DNA from: Cardinalis cardinalis
Taxonomy: Eukaryota; Chordata; Aves; Passeriformes; Cardinalidae
NCBI GenBank assembly: GCA_014549065.1
Contig: JACDOX010000031.1
Coordinates: 6,846,635-6,910,634 of the forward strand
DNA: 64,000 bases
Direction: 5' to 3'
Shown: one piece after another, positions 13,108-25,700 of the stretch
Layout: the number at the start of each line of letters is the position of its first letter
Position numbering within the stretch: position 1 is the stretch's first letter
Notes under the pieces: generated by a model
Told to the model about the DNA's origin: nothing
The model's input: only the letters and a program-made list of their open reading frames with translations
The model's database searches: none
Position numbers and translations under genes: made by a program

Positions 13108-14749
13108 GATAACAGATTAATTTACCTGGACTAGTCAAAAGGTAAAATTTATGCCTTAAAAATATACTTTTGAAAATAGGTATGCATGTATTGCTTCCAA
13201 TGTCACAAATATCATTAAGCAAAAATGTAGGTATGAGTTGCTGTTTTCTACAATTCTTGTATATAATTTTACCACAGATATAGAGGAAATAAGAGTAATT
13301 CAATTCCAGATTTTTGAAAGGTAAAAGATGCAAGGACTGGTAGCACTAACATTTCTAGATCAAAGTGTTTTGTTCCGAGGCACACAGCTCAGAAAAACAA
13401 AGACCTCATCTTTATTGTCTTCAATAATGAAGGAAGAATCCATTGAACTTATTAACATGNTTAATTATTTATGGCATTTGGGATGAGTCAGAAAGGTATC
13501 CATTTTATTATTTAATAACTTAAATGATTAAAGATTAATTGAATCATTGATCAGCTAGAAACAGTTGTGCTGAAGGCCTGAAGATCTATTCTGTTAGATA
13601 GTAGGCAGCTCCTGCAAGATGTTTGAGAAATATCTTTATCTTTCAAATTTGAAAAGCTGCCATCTGGAGCTGTATTCCCACATTTTGCTGAGCAGCACTC
13701 TCTTGGCTAAGAAGAAAAGTCATATGTTCTTTTTGGTATAGCTTATTTATGTACTCTTGAGCTTCCCATCACCAAGTAATTTTCAGTGCGAGTCAATCTT
13801 CCAAAAATGGGGATTTGCAGAGGCAAATCTCCACAGAGATTNGATGGCTTTTCATATCGAATGGTCTGGGTATATCACCTCTGCCTAGCCAGTTAATCCA
13901 CCATCTTTTCTTTTTCAGAGTTTTTGGTTGGTATTTCATATAAACTGATAAGAAAAATAAACTGGATGAAACTGAAGCCATAGCCTTTTGTGGAAACTGG
14001 TGCAATAGAGTTGAGATTTGAGATAGGCTGGACATGTAGTGCAAGCAGTCACTGCTTTCTAGTTGTCTATGCATGTGACATTTCCNAAATATCCACTTTT
14101 AGAAAATATTTTGATCCAAGTAAAACACTTATTTTCAGGCCAGTGGATAAATTCATATACAAATAACGACTCTTCAGCTTAGCAACTCTAATTAGCATTC
14201 TAAGAGAATGCACTAGAATATTTTTAATGCCAGTTAGTTTTGGGAGTTTATGGGGGTTTGTGTTTTTCCTCTTATTTTCCTTGAATCACGACATACTCCT
14301 TTTTGTGATGTGTCATTAAGTCTGGAAATAAACAAATCATTGCTGTAGAACTGGCATTAATAAAATCCTATACATGTGACAATATGGGAGAGTAGATATT
14401 TTGGAAGCAAAAAAGAATGTTTACTGTGTCTGTGCCAGAAAAAGATGTTTNGCCTACAGCTATTTCATGGCAGTATTAGTGTCCAAGTTCTGAAAGCAAT
14501 GGAATAGATTTAGCTTGCTTGTAGACTTTTATTGTTATTTTTGCATGGAAAATATCAGCAGACAGAAACTCTGAAAAGTCCCTCTATTCAGGCAGTCATT
14601 GCATTTCAGGAATAACAAGAAGCATAATTGTTTACTCTGTATAACTGCAGATAAACCCCTGTAAACCTGCTTTCTTCCACTACTCCTCCTTCCTTTTGCT
14701 TTTTTTTTTCCCTCTAAGTAACAGAGAATTCAGTGAAGCATAAGCTCAA

Positions 14750-15110
14750 CTGATATCTATCTCAATTGATTAACTGTCTAAAAGATTTGATTTTCAGAAT
14801 AGATGCCCAAGAGAGCTCCAATTCATTAGTGGTTGTCCACATGTGATTAGAAACTGTGGGAGGTCTAACCCCCTCTTTTAATTGATCCAATTTCATATTC
14901 CTCATGGTCATTAAGTGTGTTAATGGTAACTTAGCACCTGCATTAAGAAACCAACTTAACAGCATCCTACAAATGACTTTAAGTCAGCAGGTGCCAAATT
15001 TACAGGGGAAAAATGACATGATTTCTGCTCTAATGTTACTGCAGGAGGGATATGAAGTAATAAAATGTTGCAATTGTTTAATCCATCATGATCAAGAAGT
15101 CATCATTTGA
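14750..15110. other. Possible conserved non-coding element
   Basis: A block of evenly mixed, non-repetitive sequence with several homeodomain-type words: CAATTGATTAAC near 14,764, TTTTAATTGATCC near 14,875, and CATTAAGTGTGTTAATGG near 14,911. It has no CR1 or LTR similarity and no coding signal. There is no N between 14,452 and 15,226. The style resembles vertebrate conserved enhancers, but this is judged by eye; no alignment was available. It could simply be ordinary unique DNA. Confidence 0.25.
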
Positions 15111-16289
15111 TGATAACATGATTGTTATATAATAACTATCCTTTGTTACTTGATTGCCCCTTCTTCACTCAAGGGTATCATTCCTTTTTTTTATGTTAAT
15201 AACTACATTCATTTATGCTACTCTGTNAGGAAGTAAGACTTTCCACTTTCTTTACTATAATGATATCATAAGATTGAAGAATCTGTTTTTGCTGTAGGTT
15301 ATGCCAGAAACACCCACAGATTCTTTATTATTATGCTGTGTTTACACAGACATTTTACTTGAGAAATCTATTTGTAAATCATATGAAAGGAAGCTCTCAT
15401 TTTAATAGCATGCTACTTCTAAAGGTATTTTGATTCCAGCAGGATTGGCAGTACTTTAAATAAATGTTGAAAGAGAATTTAAGACAGAGTTTGGGAGTAA
15501 TTATAGCAAATATTCAAGTTATATCAGTTTTTAATAAGGGATATNAAAATTAAACTTTTCATTTAAAGATATTGTCCGATATTGTTTCTTAATTTCTTCC
15601 TCAAAATCTATCTGCAAGACGACTGCATAGATAAACACCACAAATACAATTTCTTGGAATTGTACCTCTTCACAATCCCAAATTTGTCCCATTCTGAGCG
15701 GCCATGTGCCTAAACCCTGTTCATTTCCAGAAAATATCTGGAGAAGTGTCTGTGCTCCCTGGAGTGTTCAGTCTGTGAAGCATTCTGACAATGGCATGTT
15801 TAGCATGCACCTATTGGATTAGGTTGTCATACAAAATGGAGTTACTCTAGGTTTTGTTACTGCACAACAGTGTAATTGGCAATAATTTCCCAAAATGTCT
15901 GAGAAATCAAAGAGCATTCTAAGAATGGAAGGGAATCTGGTCTGTTTTAAGCTGTGACAGTGGGTACCCCATGCAGTAAGAAGACAGAAGGAAATTCCAG
16001 AACTGTTCCTTAGAATTGGTTAGCATTTAAGGAAAAATCAAGTAGAAGAATATGAAAGACAGGTCATGGGGGAATGAGAATGTAGGCGGTATAGGATGTT
16101 ACATTAAGAATGTAAGGGGAAGAGAGGAGTAGAGAATGTGAGATGTAAAAAGTAGGGTTTAGGGTGTTGGCTGGCAGGATAACAGATGAATGTTATCCTT
16201 TTAGAAAATGAATGCAGTTTCTAATATTTCTAATGTTACAGAAAACCAACCTTATTGGCTTCTGNACCAACACAAAATATATAAATACA

Positions 16290-16830
16290 CTAAATATAAA
16301 CTCTAGGCCAGATGCTTTTCAGAAAAGAAAAGATGGTGCTCTGAGTTACAGGAAGACCCAGGGACCTATGGCAGCAGCCAGGTGACTGGATACTCAGATG
16401 CACAGCTGGAGCTGAGGGTCCTAGACGTTTGCACACTTTGAAAGGGAGAATATAAAATCCCTGGATTTCCTTCATTTAGGGTCCCTTTCCAGAGGCACCC
16501 GGCTCTGGCTATTACTTCATTATTTAGCTGTTGCACCAGGACTAAAATATTTTAAATATCAGGATGCCTGAGATTTAGTTTGGGAAACCTGGGGTAGAGA
16601 TGGCATGGACTGTGAGAATGGGGTGTGTGAGGAGTTAAAAGGAGCACCTGTTGTTTCACTGGAGCGATGCCCTGTGAAGGGCTGCAGTTCCACTCAAGCT
16701 GTGTGGCTGTGGCTGCCAGCATGGCTCCTGAGTGGTCAAATGGGAAAACTTCCTTGGCAAGGGGACCTATTTTTAGATTGAAGATAAGCATATCTGAGAA
16801 AATAATTGGGATGCTGATTGCTATCAATTT
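16290..16830. other. GC-richer patch of unknown origin
   Basis: About 540 bases that are visibly richer in G and C than the surroundings, with CAG/CTG-rich words and open frames on the minus strand of 61 and 91 codons. It could be an old, unrecognised retroelement, a decayed exon or an isochore fluctuation. I see no LTR termini, target duplication or CR1 tail. Confidence 0.3.
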
Positions 16831-19800
16831 CTAGTTCTTAGATGAATACGGAAGTGTCCTGACAAAGTGCACATATTTGCATCTTTCCTAGAAAGCANCA
16901 AGCGTTTGGCTTGGTTATGAAGGCGTGTTGCTTTCTGCTACCATGCAGGAATGGTGGGAAGGAGATTTGCTCCTATAGTCCTACAGCTGGACTCTGTGCT
17001 TACATGAAAAGAGTAAGCTCAGACATGATATTAACAGGCACTCCTTGAGAGAGACCAAGGCTGTGCCTCTCAGAGAGGAAAACCGAGTTCCTTGGGTGTC
17101 GAGCCAGAAGCTCCATGTTCTTTTACTTTACAATAACATGCTCCTAGGATTCATCCTTTGCTTATTAATTTCTCAGGACTCAAAACTCAGACTCTTTANG
17201 TGAATTGTTTTGTCAGACCTCATTCGGTGATCGGTTTAAAAAATANTAATTAGTTAAATGTGAGCTTCATATAAATATTTATTTATATGTTTAAACACAT
17301 TTTCATACAGTGATATCAGATTTGTTTAATTAGTTCAGCTGAACTAACAGATTGTCATGACTGGCATAGTGGTGTGTAATCAGCAAGTTTCTGTGTTAAA
17401 GCTCAGAGCACAAGTTTAATATGCAAAGGAAATGTAGAATTCTTCATGCTTGTATTTTACTTTTGGGNCTGACAATATGAGTATAGCTTGTTCAAGAAGA
17501 TATAAAATGTGATTCTATTANTATTACCTTACATATTAAGTTTATATAATCCTTACGTTTCCATCTGTGTCACATTTTGATACAGAACAAAAANGCTGCC
17601 AGACGTTTTACAGTTATGTAGTTTAATGGAAAAGTGTTGGAACCATCTGTAAAATCCCCCCACAAAGAAAATCTAAATGTTTAGTATTTTTATTCTTTTT
17701 GATGTATGTCCAAGAAACTGCAACAAGGAATCTAAANAAGAATACATGCAGAAAAAAGAGGAAAGAATAAAACTGAAANTTTTTGTAACAGTAATTCACC
17801 CAGCATGCAGGTATTTGGCCTTTGTCTAGTAGAAAAGGAAAGGATATAGACTTAAAGGTTTTATATGTACATNTGTAGGTATATGTCTAAAAGTTTTCAT
17901 ATGATTTAAAGAGCATGGCTAAGCAGAATTTTCAATTTTTTTTTTAATTCCTGACCTCTTTTTCTGGTTTTTTTTTTCTGATCTTCTAAGTACAAATTAA
18001 CAGAAGCCAAAGTAAGTAAAGTAAAAAAAGGTGAGTAAATAAAATAATGATTATCCCGCTCTAGCCTTTAGGAAAACTTAAATCTGTTGAAACTTTTCAT
18101 TAGTATTTCCCTGCTTGTCTCTTTATTTCTTGATGAATTTCCCACAGGGNAAAAGAGTCTTATTAACTGACTAATGAATACCTGGGTCATAAATATAAAT
18201 TATGAAGATTCTGTAGACAACTTTTGGGTANAGTGTGAATAATTTAATTCTTCATTAACTCTTTAGAGTGAATATCCTATCATCCTCCAAGTTTTGATTT
18301 TCTTAGTAAATTTAATTTAATCCTTATACTTCTAATATGGTATCAAAACAAGCAGCAACAGTTGCATAAATCAAAACACGTGTTGATAGTTTCCACAGCA
18401 TTCCAGTCAAATTCTTAGTTTGTATAAACTGCTTTTTGTCTAACAAAGTCAGTGGTGAAGTATCTTTTTATAGCAGTTGAGGGCTTGGCTCCTTATAACA
18501 CAGAAAATGGATTTCCTTTGGGACCCTACCTGATACTGCATTTGTAAATTGCTACAAGCCTGGTGCATCAATAGCCTGGTGTGAGCAATTCAGACCAATA
18601 TTTTTTTTAATTTCAGAGCAAAATGGGGAATGTACTTTACAAAGAGAGAGCTTAGAAAAGCACAATTATAATTAGAACTATACTATGGCTGAAAAATTGG
18701 GAATGTATAGTCGTTTCAGCTGATATAGAAAAACATTGTGCTGATTTTCTCTCCCTTCAAAAAGCATTGCTTTATTCTAATCAATGGAAAATTATGAAAA
18801 CTGATTGATGAAAATAGGTCTCTCACTTTTAATGTACTTTCTATATATATACAATAACTTTTCATAGGTTGACATTTATGTATCTATGTGCTGAATATTT
18901 TATTAGAAAATTTATGATAATTAGAAGTGGAGAATGCAAAAAATTGTCTTTACCTGGTCGCAGGATTTGAATACGTTGAACTGTTTCACAGGAAACAAAA
19001 GAGTACTCTGATGCTTGGGACAGAGCACTGAGGGAAGTACAGAATATGCCTATGTGCATTTGTCAGCACATATGGAGACACCAGAATTCAGGTGGTTTAA
19101 TCTTCTACTGTATCCTACTTCTATAGTTTGGCAAAACATTTGTACCCAACAGAGAAGCTTGCTTGCCTGTCTTCTAGACTCAGACAGAATTTTGAAATTC
19201 GGTGTACTCCAGGCTCTCAGAAGGGCTCAGTCTGCCTACCAGGAAGACAGAGCGCTTCACAATATGCAGCAGTACGTTCTCCTTCGGTATGTTCTAAAAA
19301 GAGTTGCTTGCTTTTTATGTTCTTACTGATTTGAGCCCTCACAGCAATTCCCTGAGCAACTATCTTTGTTCTATTCCACATAAAAATAATTTGTCTTTCT
19401 ACAGCTTAATTTGTGCCTTTGAAGTCATTAAGAGCAGAATCAGGTCTCGTACACATGCTTCAGGAATGAGACATTTGCAGGGCATTTTCTTCTGTTTGGA
19501 GAAAGTGGGTACTCTTAGTAACTAAATATAAATACACCATGCATTGCTATTACCATGTCTAAATATGCTTTCATGATGAGAATAATTAGAGTGATTACAT
19601 GATGTTGGGACATTGTGTTTTTTAAGTTACAGTTGTGATTATTTGCCTTCATTATGAAAATTTTGTATCTACTGGTACATGTCTGCTATACATGCAATTC
19701 TTTTCTTAATTGGCAAAACAGTTAAGATTTAAATCATTTTCTAACACAGCACTAATTTTTCTCTAGCTTTCCTTTTTATAGTTAATTTTTCATTCCTACT

Positions 19801-20057
19801 GTCTCTAAACTCATTGGAAAGAAACAGGAGTCACGTGCTTAGTCTGAATGTTGCTTGAGTTAATCTGCTTGGCTTAAAACTTCATACTTAAGTAATGTTT
19901 GTATCAATGATCAAAGATTTAGAATTCCTTACATTCTCACAAAAGCAGCAGTATTATGAGTAAATATTTTAGTTGGGTGGAACCTCAGTAGAATTTTGGG
20001 CCNCCCTATCAGGTTCAGATACTGGGCAGATTAAGCTCCTCAAAATTTTAGGCAGTC

Positions 20058-20255
20058 AGGTCTTGAAACTCCCTTCCAGTCTCTCTGGACAAACTACTCC
20101 ATTGTTTCACTGCTTTCATTATTAAGAATTTTCCTTCCAGCAAATCTGATCCTTACATAGTTTAGTTTCTGCCTATTGCACTTCACATTGTGCTTGNATC
20201 ATGTAATGATGTAGGTATTCTTGGAACTGCTTTCCTTTAGGTAACTTCACACATT
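20058..20255 (-). mobile_element. CR1 LINE fragment, degraded, minus orientation
   Basis: Read on the plus strand, this follows the order of words seen in the complement of avian CR1 3' regions: a CTTGAAACTCCCTTCCAG-like start (consensus CTTGAACACCTCCAGGG), a CTGGACAAACTACTCCA-like stretch, then GAATTTTCCTTCCAGCAAATCTGATCC, then a cytosine- and thymine-rich conserved block, and TCCTTTAGGTAACTTC near the right end. Divergence is high, so this is an old insertion. It contains no usable reading frame. Confidence 0.65.
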
Positions 20256-21129
20256 TGTCTTTTAGTACTGTCAAGTGAACTATTGAATTAGCAGTCCTGA
20301 AAGATAACACTTGCTTCTTGATCAAGACACAATGCAATAAAGGACCTCCTTATGCTGGCTTTGTCAAAAACAAAGCTAGTGTCTGCCAATAAATGCAAAT
20401 GCACAGAGAGATCTCAGTCTGCCTTTATACTGNTTGTTCTTAATAGCTGCATTTAGACATTATATTGCCTTTCTTATGCCCTCATCACTTTTCATGCAAA
20501 TGCCAGACACCTTTTTCTTGAAAATTTCATTTTTTTAAACTTAATTTGTAAAGGGTTTTGCATTCTTAGCTTATGTAGTTCTTGTTGTCTTACTGCCCTG
20601 TCTGTTAGGAAGTTAATGCATTATGTACAGGAAACTCCTTTCTTCAAATTATTACATTTACAGTGGAATAGACAGATGACAAAGCAGACACTACAAAAAT
20701 GTCAGTGCCCTGAATGTTAAAATGAAGTCTTAGTTTTCAGTCCTTCTAGACTTACTATGCCAAGAGCTGGGATTTTACTAAGGTTCTTGTTACACCAAGC
20801 AATCTGTTCCTCTGCAGAAGTAGTTGTGCAATGTCATTTGATTGTATTTTGTCCAGTAGTGTTCTGCTGACTTGAGAGTTTTGGGGTTTTTTTTCTCTTT
20901 TGTCTTTTTTCCACAATGTGTTTCCACCTTTTCTGTCTTCTTATAAAATTACTTACAATTTAATGGGTCTTCTAATTGAAGTGAAAGGTGCTTGTTTGCA
21001 CTTAAAAATAGCTTTCAGTGAATTTGTCATGTACCAGTAATAGAAGAGCTGTCTTTCTGTTATTAGCACTCCGGAATAAACCTATGGTTAATACCTTATT
21101 TACACAAACTGAAGACGTTGGGCGACCTT

Positions 21130-21480
21130 GAAGCTGCATTGTGTTCAGTGCCCTTTTTATAACCTTAATTACCAGGGAATACAGCGCTTTAAAGAAGGAC
21201 TAACATTTCACTTTAACATCCACGATAATCTATTACAAAGCCAGCTAAGCCACCCCCCAAATACGGAGAAATGTTATTACATGCTCAGCTAGCTGTCAAG
21301 GGCCCTGAGTCAGTGGCTTACAGTTATCAAAAGTAACAAGGTTGTTCAGAATTTCATCCAACAAAGCCAGCCAGCTTATGAAGGGATTAAGCACTCTTTG
21401 ATTAGAACAAATGGAACACATCCTGTCCTTTTAATTAGCATTCCCTTTTACTTGGTTTAGTCTGGTAATTTGACACTCTT
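21130..21480. other. Possible conserved non-coding element
   Basis: A compact unique-sequence block with TTAATTAG (21431-21438), CCTTAATTACC near 21,162, and an AP-1-like TGAGTCA (21306-21312), plus more GC and several CpGs compared with its flanks. There is no N from 20,434 to 22,166. It has no repeat similarity and no open frame with splice signals. A developmental-enhancer-like element is a guess based on texture and motif content only. Confidence 0.3.
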
Positions 21481-22713
21481 ACTAGCCAATGCAAGAAAAT
21501 ACTCGGTTGGGGCTTACCCATGAGTATTATGGCAGCAGTATATTAGTGTGCACTAGCTAAATTGTGAGCAATCTTGGAGATCATGCTCAACCTCCTATGC
21601 AATTCCCAAAGGCATAATGTCAACAGACAGAGTGTAATAATATTTAATGCAATGTGTAGCAGCAGACTCCATGAGCCTTTAGGCACAATATATTGCCCTG
21701 AGGCCACAGTCTTTCTAGCTTCTATTCTAGACAACCAAAAAGATTTTATGTTAGCTTCATTGATATTTTAGAGGTTCATATTTTAATTTCTCACTTAAGT
21801 CAGTCAAAGCAATGTGTGTTTGCAGTGGTGAAGAAATAGGTGAAAAATATGTTGAAAATAATGAGGTGTTCATATGAAGACAGCTTGGTGTGGAAACATT
21901 CACCATTGCCATGTTGAAAAGAAAGAAATCAGCTGTTTCATTGGAACACAAATACTGGCACCTTGAATTTGTACTACCTTTCCTCACCTTTTCCCTTACT
22001 TGGTATCTCAGTGTGGATTGGTATTTGATAAAGATTGAAGAAATTACAGGTGAAAAACCTGCTCTCCAGACTTCAGTTGTGCCAAACTCCAATAATACAC
22101 TGAATAAATTGCTGGATGAAATGATCATCAATGTTTTTCAAGCTGCCTACTTTCTCTGATGCCTTTNATTGACATGCATTTGAAATAAAATCCACTGTAT
22201 GTTGTCCCTCTTTGTCTCAAATCAACTGCTTGAATGTGTACTTGAGAAGGTCCTCCTGCTCACCTATATCCCGTAATTCCCTCCTTTCTTCTATCCTTCC
22301 CTCTGTATGATCCTAAGTGCAAAATATCCAGGTTTGTTTAGCACAAACAGTGGTGACAGTCAGCTCATGTNTCAAGAGCAGCTGCTCATCTCCTAATCTC
22401 CACCCACCAGACATCACCCCCTCCTCAGATCTGCCCTGTGATCGGCTTGTGTAATTACTCCCTAACACAGTTCAGCCAGAAGTATCTGTGTTAAAAAAGG
22501 TCGAACTTTTAAAGGATTTGAGTTAACCAAAATGATATTGACTTCATGATTTATTTGGGAAGTAGGTATAATCTTGTTCCATTATTATTAAAATTTGACT
22601 TTTATCTTGTATTTCTCATTCCTAAAAGTACAAAAGAAGCGTAGTATTTGATTTATATGGTCTTCTGCTGGACTACAAAACAACTAATTTAAAAATATAA
22701 TTTTTTTTTTTTA

Positions 22714-22752
22714 AGGTCCCTTCTAACTCAAGCCATTCTGTGATTCTGTGAT
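22714..22752 (+). mobile_element. CR1 LINE 3' tail, very short
   Basis: The stretch reads GGTCCCTTCTAACTCAAGCC and then two overlapping ATTCTGTG octamers. This is the typical 3' terminus of chicken-repeat-1 LINEs. A T-rich run precedes it and the upstream CR1 body cannot be recognised, so only about 40 bases remain identifiable. Confidence 0.85.
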
Positions 22753-25700
22753 CAACTGGAATTAGATTTNATGTATTGTTTCCCAAAGCTATCATTATGT
22801 CTCCCACCACACCTTTATTGTCCTGCAGTAGAGCATTGAAGCAGACAATACAACCCGCATNTCTGTAGATATTTAGACTTTCATTTTCAGTTCACACCAA
22901 GACTTAGGACTTACTAGAAATACTTGAGGGAACTTAGTTATCACTCCTCCCAAATTCTGTAAGTGGGCACTATTTTCTTAGGGCAGAAGAGCAGGATATT
23001 TGGTGTCTCTGCAGTATTAGATTTAGGAAAGTCTGCTGGGAATTACATAGAGAAGCCTGGGTTTTTTTCGTTGGTCTTTTTCTTCAAGTGCTTCACCTCT
23101 TATTGGGTTATTTGCCTGCCTACAGGCAGGAAGCAGTATAAATTACTGTAAAAGTCCATAGTAACTGAAACTTCACTCTTATCACAGCTCTTACCCCTTT
23201 CTACAGTCTGTATTTTTGTGTGACCTCTGACAGAAACATTCAAAGGATATGCTTCAAATTCACTTTTCAGACCTCAACAATATTCTAAATCCTTTTAGAA
23301 GCTTAAAAAGTTTACATTCTAAGAGACAAATCTAGTCCATTTTCAAGGATAGTATTTAAAAAAAATGTACAACAGCAAAATTCAATATGAAAACTCTTTC
23401 TGAAGAAAAAAAAAGAATAAAATTATTTGCCCTTGAGAATGACTAAAGTATAGAGAAAGATCAGTGTAAGGTTGGTGGGATTTTTTGTAATTTAACAAGA
23501 ATTTCTGTTTTAATGAAAGAAAAAATATTATTTCAGATTGCCTGTAAAAAGTAAGATTCTTTATAATGATGCATGAAATGCCACCACAATGATTTTTCTC
23601 CTTTATGTATATTTTTAAAATATGANGGGCATGTTTTGGTTTGGGCATAATAAGTCATGCACATCACAGTAGTTTCTTTTAACTTTTTTCTTGTTTTCCA
23701 GTGTTACGTTGGGTTTGGTTTTTTTAATGTATCCTGGGATGTAAAACTCATTTGAAAATGACAAACCACCTAGTTTCATGGAAGACATTTTCAAAATGAA
23801 ATTTCCTTGAAGGACAAAACATAATGAAATTAAGTGAAATATTTTTTTTTCTCTCCTTTTTATAGAGGCTTTTAAGACACTTAATGTTCTATGAAATAAC
23901 ACTTTCTAGATTGCGTTTCTCTAATAGATGAATAACATGGAATTAAAGTAATTGAATGGAAGCCGTAAGGTAGTCATTTAATTTNAAGAATATAAGTATA
24001 GAAACAACTTGGGTAAGTTGCAGGATGAAATATAAAAATAATAATAGATGACATCATAGGNAAAATGGAAAGGGCCAAACAAAAGTATTCAAGAATTTAT
24101 CAAGAATGTGAGAAAAAGTGAAAAAAAAGGATAAAATTGTGATTTATGCGTTTCTTTAGAAAAGTTCTTTCATGTGTCAAGATTGAACACAGAGTAATAC
24201 TGTGAAAAAACCACTGTTTCAATTCTCTTTTATGTGTGTCATAAAAACTTACTAAAGAATTAATTACACAAAAACAAGGAAGGATACACTTGTCATTTGC
24301 TAATGTGACTAAAAAANCACTTTGATTTCACCTGTAAATATTCACACATCAGATTGATAAAAAAAAAAAAGGTGAAGTAACATCTAGCAAAAAAATTACC
24401 TGGGAACAATTNAATTGCTAGGATATTTTGTTTGTGCCCCACACCCCACAATATACATATAAATACAAAGACAGTGTGTATGCACACTCACACACATTTG
24501 TGTGTGTTTACAATGAACCACATACATAAATATACTAGAGTGAAACACGTAAGGAGACTCTCCACTAAAGGCGGAAATATTTGTGTATTTTACCNGATAT
24601 CTAGTTGTGCTCAGCTGTTCCCAATTGATTGTTCATTTGCCTCATTGATGCAAACAATGAAATTCCATCAAAAACTAATACAAGTTGTATTNACAATTCA
24701 TAACTGAACTTCAAAAACAAAAGAGAAAATATCTATTTTTAATCTGNGTCATTCAGTCTTCCAGGTGCTTTTTGAAGCGGAAATTTTAAAGAAAATAATT
24801 CTTTTTTTCTAGAATATATTTGAAAATTCAAAGTCTGGTGGGTTTTTTAAGATGTGAATCTGTATGTTTCTAACATCTATAAAGTAATGTCTAATGACTC
24901 CTAAATAAAGGACAAATGAAAGAAGCCAGTTAAAGATTAAACAATATATCTCTACTTAAGCTCAAATGGGAAACACAAATATTGTTATTGCAATTCATAA
25001 CTTATGATTACAGATTTGATGTGTTTGTGTATTGATGTACTAATTTATTATACACTGCATGTATATTAAATAATGCTAATTTAATTATGCCTGATCAAAT
25101 TATTATGGGAGGGAGGAACTAAAATTGCTTTCCTGGGAATGTTATAAAAGGTTTGCAGAATAAAAAGGAAACTTTGAAGTTAGACAGAATAGAAGAGGCT
25201 CTCATATCAGAAGTTGTTTAGAGCAGTTTATCACAAAAGATGAATCCTTCTACTTGTTTTTGAAGGTACTGATATTGGCAAAGGATATTAATAAGAAACC
25301 AATGTTTAAAAGGAATGCATCATTATGAAATCATTCTGAAATTAATAATAATACTGACAATGAGAATGTTCAAGGGCTTGGTAAGATGTTTAGTGATTCA
25401 GCTATGATTAGCTTTATATGAATATTTAAAGATGTGTAGATACATTTGGATTGCATTACAAAATACTTTTGTTATCCAGTCATCAAACGTTTTCTTCCTG
25501 AAAATTATGACCAAATTCTTCCTTTAATTTTTTGGGTTTTATATATTACTGACTTGCCAGTATTCTGTAGGTGCTCAGATGAGCTACCATATCCATCAAG
25601 TTTTAAATTGTTATCTATGCAGTTTGTGTACCACAATATTCCAACAGATTTTAAAAAAAAGAAAAAGTAAAAGAAAAAGCTCAGAAAAAGCCATTATTTT

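Larger units (their letters stand above)
9947..20057. other. AT-rich unique DNA, no gene recognised
   Basis: No gene is recognised in this stretch. It contains a small tandem duplication at 13.06-13.11 kb, a possible conserved non-coding block at 14.75-15.11 kb, a GC-richer patch at 16.29-16.83 kb and a cluster of single Ns at 17.2-18.23 kb. The longest open frames (for example about 100 codons minus-strand near 11.27-11.58 kb and 104 codons plus-strand near 19.0-19.3 kb) match no family I know and are within what chance gives in 64 kb. Confidence 0.55.

Noticed and set aside
21757..22159. Overlapping 124-codon minus and 89-codon plus open frames
   Set aside because: No recognisable domain and no coding composition or splice signals. 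The length is within chance for the window.
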